NCBI GenBank assembly: GCA_024741835.1
Contig: JAENRP010000035.1
Span: forward strand, 163,626-227,625
Source of the DNA: Diplocarpon mali
Taxonomy: Eukaryota; Ascomycota; Leotiomycetes; Helotiales; Drepanopezizaceae
Reading direction: 5' to 3'
DNA: 64,000 bases
In this document: positions 20,949 to 34,800 of the stretch, piece by piece
Layout of the letters: every line of letters starts with the position of its first letter
Position numbering within the stretch: the stretch's first letter is position 1
Notes under the pieces: generated by a model
Told to the model about the DNA's origin: nothing
Seen by the model: the letters and a program-made list of their open reading frames with translations, nothing else
The model's database searches: none
Program-made: the position numbers and the translations under genes

Positions 20949-23900
20949 ATGGCTTCCGATTCCGATCGAAATACTAGGCCTAAAGACCTTTAACTCTTTT
21001 AAAAGAACTAGCAATAATAGTTCGATGATTTAGAGCTTTACTTTAAGAGCAAAGGCATTGAAATAGCGATTTAAAAGACACTTATTAAATACGCAAGAAC
21101 AGCCTCCTATACTCCTTTTACTAATTCGTCTACTTCTACTTTAATAGCTAATACAATTGCTAAAGATTTGCCAGATATACTAAATAAGCTTAGCTTAAGA
21201 GCTTTAGTAGATAATAACTAAGATTTCTAAAGATAGATTTTGAATATAGAAAAGGAGAAGGAGTATAGGTTGGCCTTAGCTAAATGCAAGCTTAAGATTA
21301 ATAGAGGTTTAAGTAATAAAGATAGAGATTTTATTTAAGTTTATAATAATATAAAGATAAGATAGGATACTTTAAAAGTAAAATACTCTTAGACAACTGC
21401 CTTTAATACTTAGCATCTGCTATAGTAGATCACTTTATTTTAATATAGAAAAGATAAAGATAGCAAGGATATAGATATAAATATAGACTCTACTTAGTTT
21501 ATACTATATAAAGTGAGAAAAAGAGTAAGAGCCGTAGATCCTAGGATAGCTATGACTTTTAAAGAAACTCAGCTTTTTAGTTTCCTATTTAATAGCCTCT
21601 CTTTTAAGTTCGCTATTGCAAAATAATCTCTTCTTATTTAACTTAACCTTAAGATCTATAAGAAGATCGACCTCTTTTAAACTATTAAGTAAGACTTTAA
21701 AGGACGCTTTAAATCGGCAAATGCTGTATTATAAGGCAACGATAAGCTTAAAAAGAGGAAGGAGCGTAAGACGAGCCCTTAAGCTTATTAGGGATACTAC
21801 TTCTATAATAGTACTTATAATATTACTAATTATAAAGTTAAAAGGCAACTGATCGATATAGTCGCTAGCTTTAATATTAAGAAGCAATTAAAGCAGAAGT
21901 TAAGAAGCAAACTACCCTTATCCTGCCGAAGGCTGCAACTACTAAGGAAAGGCAAAGGAAAAGGCTATTTAGCTAAAACTTTAGCAGATACCTTTAATAA
22001 TAATAGTAGGTTATCTAAACCTAAATCCACTTCTGATGATTTAAATGATAATTATAATAAAGATGCCTATATTTTAAAAGCCGATCTTTATAAGATCCTT
22101 AAATCCAATTGGTATAATAATATTAATTGTATAGTATATATAACTAATAAATCCTACTTATTTAAAGGCCTATTTATTAAAATAAAAAGGCGCTCTATTA
22201 AGGTTGGTAATAGAAGGTTATATATAGACTTAATAGGTATAGTAGAGATGAATATCGCTAGCGTTTCTTTCCTTTTATAAAATGTTCTCTTTATACTTAG
22301 CTTAGGTATTAATCTTTTATTTAGCTGCAAGATCTATATAAAGTTAAATTATATAAGAGTTTTTAATAATTAATTTATATAATTTATAAATAATAATTAT
22401 AAAGTGATCTTTAAAGTTAAAATTAAAGATAGACTTTATATTATCTTAAAGGTAATATTATAGAAATTAACTCCTAGGCCAGACCTACAAGTGGATTCCT
22501 TTAAGGAAAGTGCACTCTTTACCCTAATATAATTAAGTAAGGATAAAGAGAATAGATAGACTTCTAAGCTAAGATTGTAAGTAAAATTTGCGAAAATGAC
22601 TCTTGAGCTAAGATTATAAGTAGAGTGCAAAGTATCCTCGAAGATGACTCCTAAGCTAGGATTATAAGTGAATTTAGTAGAAATGACTCTTAGGCTAAGA
22701 CTGCGAGTGGATTTTGCAAATTTGCTAATAATAACTCTTGGGCTAGGACTGCGAGTGAAATTCGCAAATTCGTTAAAGACGACTCCTAAGCCAGGACCGC
22801 GAGTAGATCTTGCGGTTTTATTAAAAATAACTCTTAAGCCAGGCTTACAATTGGAAAACGGCAAAACCTCGAACTGCTATCACTAGTCCTTTCCAGCTGC
22901 TAATAATAAAGCATCAATTGATAATAGGCTACTAAAGCTATTAGAAGCTAAAAGCCTATTAAGGTATTAGCTAATATATAGAAGATTTGCATATTTAAGG
23001 CTAAAGAAATTAAAGGGCTTATATAAGGTCTTAACCCTAAAATAGAAGATTTAAGTACTAAAGGATCGCCTAGTATGCCGAATTTGCAAGCTAATAAAAC
23101 TTTGAAATCGGACGCAAACTAAGCTTAGTCTATAGAAAGATTCGATACTAGCGCTAATATCTATTAATACTACTAGACTATTTACGACCTTGATTAAAGG
23201 AAATAATTAGTTTTCTTAAATAGTAGATAACTCTACTTAGCAGATATAGACTATTTGCGCTAGGATTAAATCTAAGCTTATAGAAAAGCTAGAAATTTGA
23301 AAAGTGATAGAGGAACGCTAGACCTAGTTAAAGCTAATAGCTATTAGGTCTAATAATGTATTAGAGATTAAGGCAAAGCTTAATAAATAAGCAAAATAAG
23401 GAGTTTGCTATAAATTAATTATAATATATAAAGGTTCCTATTAGAATAGTATTATTAAGCGAAGCATTTAGTAAATAAAGACTGATTATTACGCTCTACT
23501 ATAAGATGCTAACCTACTATTAGAATTCTAAGACCTTATAGTTAAGGCAGACGCATACCTGCGAAATAGAATAGGTAGTAGACTAATAGTTAATAGTACC
23601 CGAATATCGCTATATAAGGCATATTTCGGATAGAAACCAAGCCTGGATTATATCTGCGTCTTTAAAAGCGTCTGCTACTCTTATATCAGCCTAAAGTCTT
23701 AGCCCGCGGGTATAAAGAGTAAGAAGCTAATAAACTAAGGTAAAGAGTATATATTTGTTAGGTATATTAAATAGATAATAAAGTAATAGATAATATATGC
23801 GCTAGACCTAGGGCGAGTAATTATATCTTTAATAGTTAAGTTCGATAAATCTCAAAATAGGAAGGAGCTATCCTTAAAGCTTTATATACCTAGAGATTCG

Positions 23901-25931
23901 TAAGGTATACTACTTAATAATAATACTATTAAGCCGAATTAATAACTCCTCTTTCTAAGCTTAAGTATATTAAGCGCACCCGCTGATTGACGACCTATTA
24001 GTCGCCTAAAGGCTAAATAGACTATTCCTATTATTTGCAAACTGCTTAAAGTATAAAATAACTTTGATATTATTATCCCTTTAATTAAAGTACCTATAGT
24101 AAAGGATATTCCTAAAATAGGTATAAGTAACAATAAGCCTCTACTATTAGAAAGCGGTTCCTTAGATAATAAGCCTATAGAACCTATAGCCGAACCTACG
24201 CCTTTAAAGAGGAATAGAGACTTAGAATCAAAAGACACCTTAGATGAATGCAAGTCTAAGCGTATCTAGGCTATAATAGCGCATAAGATCTATAAGCTCG
24301 AACTCTAATAGAGCTTTAATAAAGATAATGCGTTTCTAGTTGCTAAGAGAATAATGAAAATCTCTCTTCTAAAGACGTATAATAAAGCTATTAACGACCT
24401 AGAGAATAGAGTAGTATAGAATAAGGCAATTTAAGAGAAGATAAGCTCTCTTATTGCAAATAGCATATAGATAGAAGAACCGATGCTAAAGGATATAAAC
24501 CTAGTATTAACAAAGTGGGTCTTTATAATTAAGATATATGCAAATAGGACTTTAGAATATTATAAAACAAGGCTTATAGCTAAGGGCTTCTCCTAATAGT
24601 ATAGAGAAGACTACTTTAATACGTTTACGCTAATAGTTCGTATAAATACCCTTTATATATTTATAGCAATAGTAGCCGCTAAGGACCTTAAATATAGATA
24701 GTACAATATTAAAAATGCATTTACTAAAGCAATTATAAAGGAACGGATTTTTCTCTCCCGACCTAACGGTATTCCTATACGCGCTAGCCACTCCCTTTAT
24801 ATACTTTGCAATATCTATAGGCTTAAATAATCAGCCTATGATTGGAACCTTTTATATAGCTTTACTTTAGTAGAAATAGGATTCATTTAAAGCCTAGCTA
24901 ACCCTTATCTATTTACCTATACTAAGCGTAGAATCAAGTTACTACTATATATTAATAATATTGCTATAGCTGCGAAAACAACTACTTAATTAGATTAGTT
25001 CTTTATAATAATTTGGAAACGTTTTAATACTAAGGATCTAAGGGGAATTTATAAGATCCTTAATATCTATATTATAAGGAACCGCTCCACTTAAGAACTC
25101 TAGTTGGATTAAGAGTAGTATATTAAGAAGATCCTAGACCGAATAGGACTCTCTACTTATACTCCTAACTTTAAGCTAAAGTGTACTCTAATTAAAGGAA
25201 AGTATAATAAGTTAGAGCCTACTAATGAAAATAAGCAGAGAGGAGATCTAAAGAAGTACTAATAGGATATTAGAGCGATTATATATACTATAGTATATAT
25301 AAGACCAGATATCGCCTTTATTATTAGGCAATTTAGTCAAAACCTAAAGGATCTAACGATTCGATATAAGAATACAGTCAAGCGACTTAAAAGGTACCTT
25401 TAATCGATAATTATATAAAAGGTGAGATATAGACTAATGAAATATATAAGCGTAAAGCTTAAGGTATATACCGATTCCGATTAGGCAAATATAAAAGGTT
25501 GGAAAAGTATATTTAAAAGTATAGCAATACTATATAGCAGACTTATATTATAAGGAAGTAGGAAGTAGAAATCAATAGCTACTATAAGCACTAAGGCTAA
25601 ATATATATTAATATTATTAAATTGTAAGCAAGGATTATAAATCGCTTAAGTTCTAAAAGATATAGGTTTTATTAAGTATATTAAATGAGATAGGAATTAT
25701 ATTAATCTTTAAGCAGATAATATAAGGGCGATTGCACTTATAAAGAATCCACACTTATATAAGCGATCGAAATATATTAATATTACCTACTACTTTATCT
25801 ATAACCTTATTGCAAAGAATAAGTTATTAATTACCTATATCTTAACCGATCGAATAGTAGCAGATGGATTTACAAAGCTATTAAAGATAGTTGCAAAGTT
25901 TAAAACGTTTAAAGATATACTAGGGTTATAA
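20949..25931 (+). pseudogene. copia gag-pol of element G, RIP-degraded
   Basis: One frame from ATG at 20949 to TAA at 25929-25931, 1,661 codons counting the premature stops. The gag part starts M-A-S-D-S-D-R-N-T-R-P-K. From 22464 to 22860 the frame passes through eight tandem copies of a repeat encoding variants of T-P-K-P-G-P-R-V-D. The copia RT begins near 24,480 (K-W-V-F-I-I-K) and carries L-Y-I-N-N in place of Y-V-D-D. RNase H and a C-terminal D-G-F-T-K-L-L-K motif complete it. Trp and Gln positions are often TAG or TAA, so it is not functional. Confidence 0.86.
22464..22860 (+). repeat. array of eight GC-rich near-palindromic motifs in gag-pol of G
   Basis: Eight copies of a motif related to ACTCCTAGGCCGGGACCG followed by CGAGT, most spaced about 46 bp apart, near 22468, 22560, 22598, 22645, 22685, 22733, 22779 and 22828. 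All lie in the gag-pol frame and encode T-x-x-x-G-x-R-V-like peptides. Some copies are decayed by transitions. Three more copies lie in the 3' untranslated part near 25970, 26029 and 26090. Confidence 0.8.
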
Positions 25932-26252
25932 AAGATAGTAGGGGCTTAGTAGGCTTAAGGACGACTCCTAGGCCTGCCTTATAAGTTAGGTTATATAATC
26001 TTATAAAGTAAAGTTTTTTTTAGATCGACTCCTAGGCCTAGACTACGAGTCAAGTCATATAGTCTTATAAAGGAACGCTTTTGGAAATTTGACTCCTGGT
26101 CCTACCCTGCGAGTAGGATTAGTAATTTTAATAGAGGTTGCTATTAATTAATTGTTTTTAATTTAAAGAGATACTTAAGAGTTAGATTAGCGCAAAAGGA
26201 TAGTTGTTATTTTCCTAACTGCAGGTTAATCGGAGTAAGGTCTAAGTAAGGG

Positions 26253-26447
26253 TATTAAGATAAGTGATATAGCTATCACTCTAATATATTATTATATAAC
26301 CCTACTGCTTAATCAATAGGATATTAATATATATATAGCTATAGGTAAGAAAGGGGTAACCTTCCTTCCCTAACTCTTATTAATATATCGACTATCGACT
26401 TTTAAAAGTTTCCTATACCTACTGCGCCAACTCACTTAAGCTTAATA
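26253..26447 (+). repeat. 3' LTR of element G
   Basis: 195 bp from TATTAAGATAAGTGATATAG to CTTAAGCTTAATA, followed by the duplicated target AAAGT. Confidence 0.92.
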
Positions 26448-27750
26448 AAAGTCGATATTATAATTAGCTTAATTTAAGAGGTATTTAAGGCGCTTTACTA
26501 AAGGATATCCGAATCTTTTATACAGCCTTTGGATCTCTATTTCTATTAAGTAGTATATATTGATTATACCCTTTAAAGTTATTAGAAGTTGCTCTATTAT
26601 ATTAAGTAAGAGCTATAAGTACCTATATTTTCTAACAATTAAGTGTTTCTTCTTATCGATTATAAGCAAATTGCGCAGATTATCGTATTTAGCTCCTATT
26701 TTATCGAGTTATTACAAGCAGACTAAAAACGGTATATCTGCCTTTATAATTAAGAATTCTATAAGGCCTATTAGTATTCGAATAGTTATCTTACCAATTG
26801 CATTTCGCAAACCTGCCCTAAAGGTAATTTTATACTTTTCAGCGCTAAGTAGAGCTAGAACTATATCCTATATATTTTGCAAGGCTTTAAATTAGTTAAT
26901 TCCTCTTACATTTTTATTTAAAGCGCCTATATTAATTAGGAATCCTTAAAAGAATTGATCTATCCATTAAGTTATAAATATCTTAAGGTCTATTTATATC
27001 GGTTTATTAACCCTTATTATTAAAAGGTATTTAGCCTTCTACTTTTCAAGCTAGTCAAGCACGGTTCTTAAGTTATATTCCCTTTTAAAAGCTAGGAATA
27101 CTATAGTAAAGTTGATATCATTATCCTTAGGGTTACTAATCGCTTAATCCTCCTCTTCTAAAGACGTTTCCTATTTATCCTTATCGGTCCTATTACCTTT
27201 TAAATATGCTTTATTATCCTCTTAAGCTAGGTATACCTTATATATTTTATCTATTAGCTTATAGCCTTCGGCTTATCGGCTTACTATATAGTAAGACTTC
27301 TAAGCGGCTCTTTCTTCTTTTAAGTGCTTACTACTATAGCAGTCCTTTTTCTAATATATAATATACCTTATATAGCCTGGTTTTAATTAAAAGGTTATTT
27401 CTCTCTTATTACCTTAAGCAAACTTTATCTTTCTATTTAAAAAGTGCGCTATAGATTACCCTTGCTCCTTAGCCAAATGATATCAGGGTCTATTAGTAGC
27501 TAAACCGGGGTACTAAGGTCTTAATAGTCTATCCTAAGCAACTACCCCTGCGTAAGCCTATAAGCTATCTAATAGGGCTAGGAACGTCGCTAATAGCTTA
27601 AAAAGTGCCATTTAAAAAAGCCGATTCCTAGAAATACCTTATATAAGTCTATCTTTAATCAATCGATCGTTCCTTATACTAGCATATAGGCCTAATTGCA
27701 AGTTCTATAGCTCCCTAGTATAGTTTTCGAATTGGGTTAGGATCGGTTTC

Positions 27751-28049
27751 TGTTAGTACGCAGATTCCTATACAGGAGGCAAGCTGCCCTCGTTCCTAGG
27801 GTCATCCTATATAGCTATACCATATGCGATATAAGGGGTTTCATATATATTTCGAACGGCTATTCAGCCGGAGGACCTCAGAAGGATATCTATATACAGT
27901 TAGAAGGGACTATAGGAAAGAGGATATTTATAAGTATAAAGGTACTATCTCAGTTATATAAAGATAGACAGATATTATAATAGATTCTTTTTAATAATAA
28001 GTACTTAACTATATTTATATGAATATCGATTACTAGTATAGAACCTATA
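27751..28049 (+). repeat. 5' LTR of element F2
   Basis: 299 bp from TGTTAGTACGCAGATTCC to TATAGAACCTATA. Confidence 0.93.
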
Positions 28050-31000
28050 CTAATTAGTAGTAGTACCTTTACTATAGATAGCAAGGTTATTAAATTAAAG
28101 AATTCTTTCTTAATTTAAAAAGTACTTAATTGTATTTCCAGCTTACCTTAAATACTAACTTAAACGTACAAAGTAATATCAGTTACTACTAGAGGGAAAA
28201 AGGCAAAAGGTATGCGAATTGAGCTAGAGTTATTACTTTAAAGGTAGATACTATCCTCTTCTACCTGCGTTCTATTATATATTACAATTAGGGCAAAACC
28301 GGAGTGCAATCGGTATCCTAACTACAATTAGATAATAGTATAATAATATATAAAATACAATTATATTAGACTTCTTTCGGACCCTATTAAGGCGCAAAGC
28401 AATATTCGGATAATATTAGGAAATGACTAAAGGGGGACTATTAATGCCACTTAATCTAAGGCAACCTTAAATACCAAAGGACCTTAAAAGGGATACAAGA
28501 CCCTAAGAGGATCAACCTAGTAAAGAGGCCCTTAAACTAAAAGATTAATATATAGAGAACTTCTGAAAGATATTATAAGATAGTAAAAGGAGAGGGCTAT
28601 ACTTTGCTAAGGACTTTTAAAAGGAATTCTAAGATTAGATAGTTAGCAACTTTAAATCGCTAGATAAGGATATTCAATAACGCTTAAGGGACGACCTTTG
28701 GTACTATAGAGTATACGTTTAGTATAAGAAGGGCGTTTCAATCGGCTAAGCACTTTTTAATATAGTATACTAAGAAGGAAACAAGTAGCTAGAAGACCAG
28801 CTAGAGTTATAGACCTAAAAAGTACCGAACTTAGTTATAGCATAATCTCCGAGATATAGAATAAGGTTTGCTTTAGAATTTGCTAAATCTATGCAAATAA
28901 GCGAGCCATCTGCTTAAAGGGTTACTATAGCTAAATAGGAGATACTATGCCAAGACTCGCTTTAGCAAGGATACCTTAGATATAATAATAATACTTTGCA
29001 AGATAACTTATATAAAGTAGATACTTTAAGATAAACAATCGAACAGTATAACCTTAAAAGAATACCTTATTAACCTCGATTAAGACGAACCTTAGTCTTA
29101 TAATACCTAAAGATCCTAAATCTAATACTAATGCTACTAATCCAACTAAGAGATAGATCGTTACTACCCTTTATTATAGGGAGAGGTTTAAGAGTGCTTT
29201 TAGACCTTAATTAAAGCGACGCTCAATTATCTTAATATATTATAGAACCTTTAACTTTAAATTAGGCCAAAACCCTTATAAATTTAAGTAAGATATATAT
29301 TAAGGAGACTTAGTACTTAAGCGGGAAAGATCACTTTGATAAAAAGCTTTATATATTCGCCGATTTGTACTAAAGAGCCTTAGTAGACTAGAGCATATAG
29401 TATAAAGTCTTTCCATTTATACTATAAGACTCGGCCTTAATATACTACTATTGGTACTTGTAAAATAAGAACTTTAAGTTTGCCAAGCTAATAAAGGCTA
29501 TTTAGGCTAATTATAAGACTGAAGAGAGAAGTAGCAGATTCCTAAGGAGGTGGTTTCGGCTGATATTTGACCTATTCCGATAAGAAGACTATTAGAAGGG
29601 GAAATCGATCTTAACTTAACTTAAGAACTATACTAAAGAGCTATAAAACCTATAATTAGGCCTATATACTAGTATAAGGAACGATCGATCTATTAAAGAT
29701 AGACTTATATAAGGTATTTCTAGGAATCGGCTATTCTAAATGGCACTTTTTAAGCTACTAGCGACATTCCTAGCTTTATTAGATAGCTTACGGGCTTGCG
29801 TAGGAGTAGTTGCCTAAGACGGACTATCTAAACCCTAGTACCTTAGTTCGGCTACTAATAGACCTTAATATTATTTGGCCGAGGAGCAAGGGCAATTTAT
29901 AGCGCACTTTTTAAATAGAAAGATGAAGTTTACCTAAGGTAATAAGAGAGGAATAACCTTTTAACTAAAGCCAGGCTATATAAGGTATATTATATATTAG
30001 AAAAAGGACTGCTATAGTAGCAAGCACTTAGAAGAAGAAAGAGCCGCCTAAAAGTCTTGCTATATAGTAAGCCAATAAGCTAAAGGGTATAAGCTAATAG
30101 ATAAAATATATAAGGTATACCTCTTATAGGAAGATAAAGGAGTATATTCAAAGGGCAATAGGACCGATGAGGATAAATAGGAAATGTCTTTAAAAGAGGA
30201 GGACTAAGCAAGTAGTAACCCTAAGGATAGTAATATCAACTTTACTATAGTATTCTTAGCTTTTGAAAAGGAGTATGACTTAAGAACTATACTTAACTAG
30301 CTTGAAAAGCAAAAGGTTAAATACCTCTTAATAATAAGGGTTAATAAACTAATACAAACGGACCTTAAGGTATTTACAATCTAGTAGATGGATTAATTCT
30401 TCTAAGGATTCCTAATTAATATAAGTGCCTTAAATAAAAATGTAAAAGGAATTAACTAATTTAAAGCCCTATAAAATATATAGGACGTAGTTCTAACTCT
30501 ACTTAATGCTAAAAAGCATAAAATTACCTTTAAGGTAGGTTTGCGAAATGCAATTAGCAAGACAACTATTCGAATACTAATAGGCCCTATAAAGTTCTTA
30601 ATTATAAAGGCAGATATACCATTTTTAGTCTACTTATAATAACTTGATAAAATAGGAGCTAAATATAATAATCTGCGCAATTTGCTTATAATTAGTAAGA
30701 AGAAACACTTAATTATTAGAAAACATAGGCACTTATAGCTCCTATTTAATATAATAGAGCAACTTCTAATAACTTTAGAAAGTATAATTAATATATACTA
30801 CTTAATAGAAATAGAGATCCAAAGGCTATATAAAAGATTCGAACATCCTTTAATAAAGCGCCTTAAATACCTTTTAAATTAAGCTAGTTATAACATCGAC
30901 TCTAGTATTATAATAAAAGTAAGGGAAATATGCCAATATTATTAACTTTATACTAATACCCCTTATAGATTCCGATTTAAGCTATAAGATAATATCGACT

Positions 31001-31345
31001 TTAATTATACTATATATATCGATATTACTTAGTTCGGTAGAAGGAACGCCCTTTATATAGTTAACAAAGCGATAGGATTTAAAGCCGTAAGGTTCTTATA
31101 AAAGGGAATAGTAGCATATTCGGCCGACGCAGTATTTCAAGCCTTTAAATTGGCTTAGCTAGATACGTATATTAGACCTCTTAATTTTATAGTATACGAC
31201 TATAGTATTAACTTCAACTCAATAGAGTTTAAAAGCTCTTTAAGATCTATAGGAATAACCCTTAAACTAGTTCCTATAGAAGCGCACCACTCTATCAGTA
31301 AGGTCGAATGGTATTATCGCCCTTTAAGATATGCCTTTAAGATAA

Positions 31346-31599
31346 TGTTGCAGGTATGCCCGTCACATGTTTGTCATATGATCCGTCATATGACACATCA
31401 TATATATGATATGTCATATGACTTCTCATATGACTTAGCGCCTTCGCTAAGAAGGCCGCTTACCTTAAATAGCTCCTAGTTAGAGAGCTCTTATGAATCA
31501 AGACACAAGATACCTAACATCGTCATTTGCACCTTATACTTCTTTGTGCCCTCTTCTAGTTTACTATCAAGTTCACTATTAGAGAACCTTCTTACTATA
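31346..31599 (+). repeat. 5' LTR of element B
   Basis: 254 bp from TGTTGCAGGTATGCCCG to CCTTCTTACTATA. Confidence 0.94.
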
Positions 31600-31610
31600 G
31601 GTTATGAGCC
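31600..31610 (+). other. primer binding site of element B (initiator tRNA-Met type)
   Basis: GGTTATGAGCC directly follows the LTR and is a perfect complement of GGCUCAUAACC in the anticodon arm of fungal initiator tRNA-Met. Use of an internal tRNA fragment as primer is known for Drosophila copia. Confidence 0.82.
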
Positions 31611-31800
31611 TCGAATGCCTATAAACAGCATTCGACAAATTCCATCGATTAGAGTCTCCCTTACAAACGAAAAGGCTGATTGATATTTTGAGTTTTACTC
31701 AACTAACGACGCATAATAGCGTCATTTCAATAATAAAACAGTGGCTACTCCCCTTTTAGAGCGCTATGCAATAATCCAAGCTTACGCAAGATTCGTCATT

Positions 31801-34800
31801 ATGGCTGAATCATCAGGACTGACAGCTGAGATTACTAGCTTAATTGCTAAAAGTACTCTACTGCCTGAATCACCTATTTTTAAAGGGACTAATATATAGT
31901 ACCCTAAACTTGAATTTAATAGTTTATCTCCTCCTCCTCCTCCTTCTCCTCCTTTCGACAACTCCATATACAAATATACAAACAAGATGTCGTCGTTATC
32001 TTCGGCTGCCCTTAGCCTCCCTGAGTCTTAAAAGCTTAAAGGCGCAGAGGACTACAGCTAGTAGAGGAATAAGGTTTTAAACCTTATAAAGTCAAACGCC
32101 TTGACTATATATCTCTATACAAAAGCTAGAATATATGCTCCACCTGAGGTTGACTTATAGGACCGTTCTATTACAAATGAGGAAAGGGACAATTGGGTTA
32201 GATAAGAAGCTAAGGAATCTCAGATAAAGCTTGCTATTACACTTAATTGCAAACTAGGCCTACTAGCTTATATAGAAGGCGACAAATCTGCCTTAGACAT
32301 ATAGGAAGCTCTTTAAAAATAGTACAAAGGATCTGGAATAGTGCTTGAATATAACACTATACAGACCTACGTTACTATCAAATATAACGACTTCAACTCA
32401 CTTAAAGCTTATATTATCGCCTTTAGGCTTTTAATCACTAAGTTGGAAGCTCTCGACTCTGCCTCTCCCTCTTACTAGCACCCTATTATGTTTATTGCTA
32501 GCTGTTCTAGTAGATGGCCCATTTAGGCAGATCGATAACGCTCTAACCTTCGCTTAGCTATAGCAGCTGGACGAAAATCAGAGATTACGCTTAAAGCTCT
32601 TATTAAAGATATTACTAACGAAGCTCGAGCCTTATAGAGTTTAAAGATGAACGGAACCGTCTTATACAGTAACAAATCGGCTAGTAAGCCGCATTCATCT
32701 AACTATAAGAAGTCAGAAAACAAGAGAGGTTTTAAAGACTTAAAGAAGAGCACCTCTAGGAATAATACCTCCTCCCCTAACTCCCCCTATCCTTATTGCA
32801 AGCAACTAGAGCCATACTATAAGGCAGAAGATTGCTTCGCAATTAACAAATCGAAAAGAGAGGCTTAAGAGAAGGACTTAGGGAAGAAGTACGTATTCCG
32901 TCACCTTAAAGGCAAGGACGATAAGTCCTTACTATTATTACCAAAAGGCAAGAAGCCTTCTAAGAAGATTCAAAAGGAAGACGAAGAGTCAGATAATGAC
33001 CTCTTTGGGCATACTATGCCATTACTAACCCTAGGGCCAATTCTCACTCGCGAGCCGGGCCTAGGAGTCAATTTATCACTAGGGCCAATTTCCACTCGCG
33101 AGCCGGGCCTAGGAGTCAATTCTTCTACCTCCTGCTTCTTATTAAAATTGAGGAATCGTTGGCTATATAACACAGGTGCTAGTAAGCACGTCTTTAATGA
33201 TCTCTCTAAGTTTACTTCCTATACTGCTTAAGATAATCTACCCTCTTTAAGTATAGTTAATAGATCTGTTCAACCTCTTGGCGTTAGCACTTGCAAAGTT
33301 AACGCACTCAAATCTAATAGAAAGGTATGTGTTCTTAAGTTAATTAATACTCTTTATATACCTCAATCACCTATCTGCTTATACTTAAGTAGTAAACTCA
33401 ATAAAATCAAAGGCTTCTATTGAAATAGTAAGCTGTTCCTATCTAATAAGAAGGAAATTTGCACTATTAATAACAATATATATATCAATAAGGAACAGCC
33501 TTCTACTGACTCCTCTAGTTATATAAGTGGATATGCTCTCCTAGCTGCTATTGAGAATGGACCTCTTGATATTGAGCTCTGGCACTATCGATTAGGCTAC
33601 GCTAGCCTATAAACGGTTAGAAAGACCTAATCTACTATCACTAATATATAGATCAAGGAAACAAAATTAAGGAAGATGCGAATTTGCGCTCCCTGCGAGA
33701 AAGGCAGACCTCTCTAATACGTTAATAAACGTTTAGCTTGCCCTCGACCTACAAAGGCACTTGACAAGCTATACGTCGATATTGTTCATCTGAAGCCAAC
33801 TGGCCTTAACAGCTACAAATACGCCTCTATCTTCACTTGCCCAGCTACGATAGCTAGATAAGGATGGACTTATACAAATAAATCTAATGCCTTCAAGGCA
33901 AATAAGAAGATGATCAGCCTCTTATAAACTTAGTACAATCGCACAATTAAGCAGTAGAGAACTGATGGAGGCAAGGAGTACTCTCCTATACAAATGCGAA
34001 TACTTGTAGAAAACCTTGGCATAATTTTAGAGGAATCTACTCTATATATACTAGAATAAGACGGCAGATCGGAACGATCAATTCGCATACTAATGGAAAA
34101 GTTGCGAACAGCTGTAATTGACCAAAATATCCCCTCTTTTCTCTAGCCTTACCTCCTCCTTTCGGTGATATATATTACTAATCTTACTGCCTCTGATATT
34201 CTAAGTGGCAAGACTCTACATAAGGTCTTTTAGGATGATATCAAGCCTAATAAGCCTTATACTCCCTTAGTCAAGCATCTTCGAGTATTAGGCTATTGCG
34301 TCTATATGCTAATCGAGAAAGAAAAGCGAACTTAGAGCAACAAACTCGCTCTAAGAGCAGAGGTAGGTACTCTCGTCGGATTTGACGGCAGAAGTATCTA
34401 TCAGATCTATATGCTATCGCAAATAGGTGAAAAGATTATTCGATCATCTTACGTTCGATTTAATAAAGATAGCCTAATTATAAAGCTATACCTTAAGGAA
34501 AATTCCTCTTCTCAATTGAGGGGTGATTTGACTCTCGGTCCGGGACCGCGAGTCAATTCTCACTCTTACGATTTCACTCCTAGGCCGGGACCGCGAGTCA
34601 ATACTAACTCTTACAATGATTTCACTCCTAGGCTAGGACCGCGAGTTAATTCTGATTTAAGAGAAGCTAATAAAGCTGAGCTTCTAACTCTAAGAAAGAG
34701 AGGAAGACCTCCTGGTTTAAAGAATAAGGCTTACCCTCAGCCTTCTAAGAAGAGAGCTACTCGCTTAACTTATGCTTTTGGATTTAAAGCTAATAACTCT

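Larger units (their letters stand above)
20405..26447 (+). mobile_element. element G: Ty1/copia LTR retrotransposon
   Basis: Two 195-bp LTRs (20405-20599 and 26253-26447) with a perfect TSD AAAGT (20400-20404 and 26448-26452). It is inserted in F1 just before the region where F2 reads CTAGTATTATAATAAAAG, which confirms the empty site. The full length is 6,043 bp with no further insertion. It has a gag-pol frame, an initiator-Met primer binding site and many copies of a short GC-rich motif shared with A and B. Confidence 0.92.

Noticed and set aside
22464..22860. CRISPR-like array of regularly spaced short repeats
   Set aside because: The repeats lie in a fungal retrotransposon, are in frame, have no unique spacers of uniform length and no cas genes nearby.
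22436..22864. 142-codon minus-strand frame over the motif array in G
   Set aside because: It is the antisense shadow of the repeat. The sense frame agrees with gag-pol of G and is preferred.
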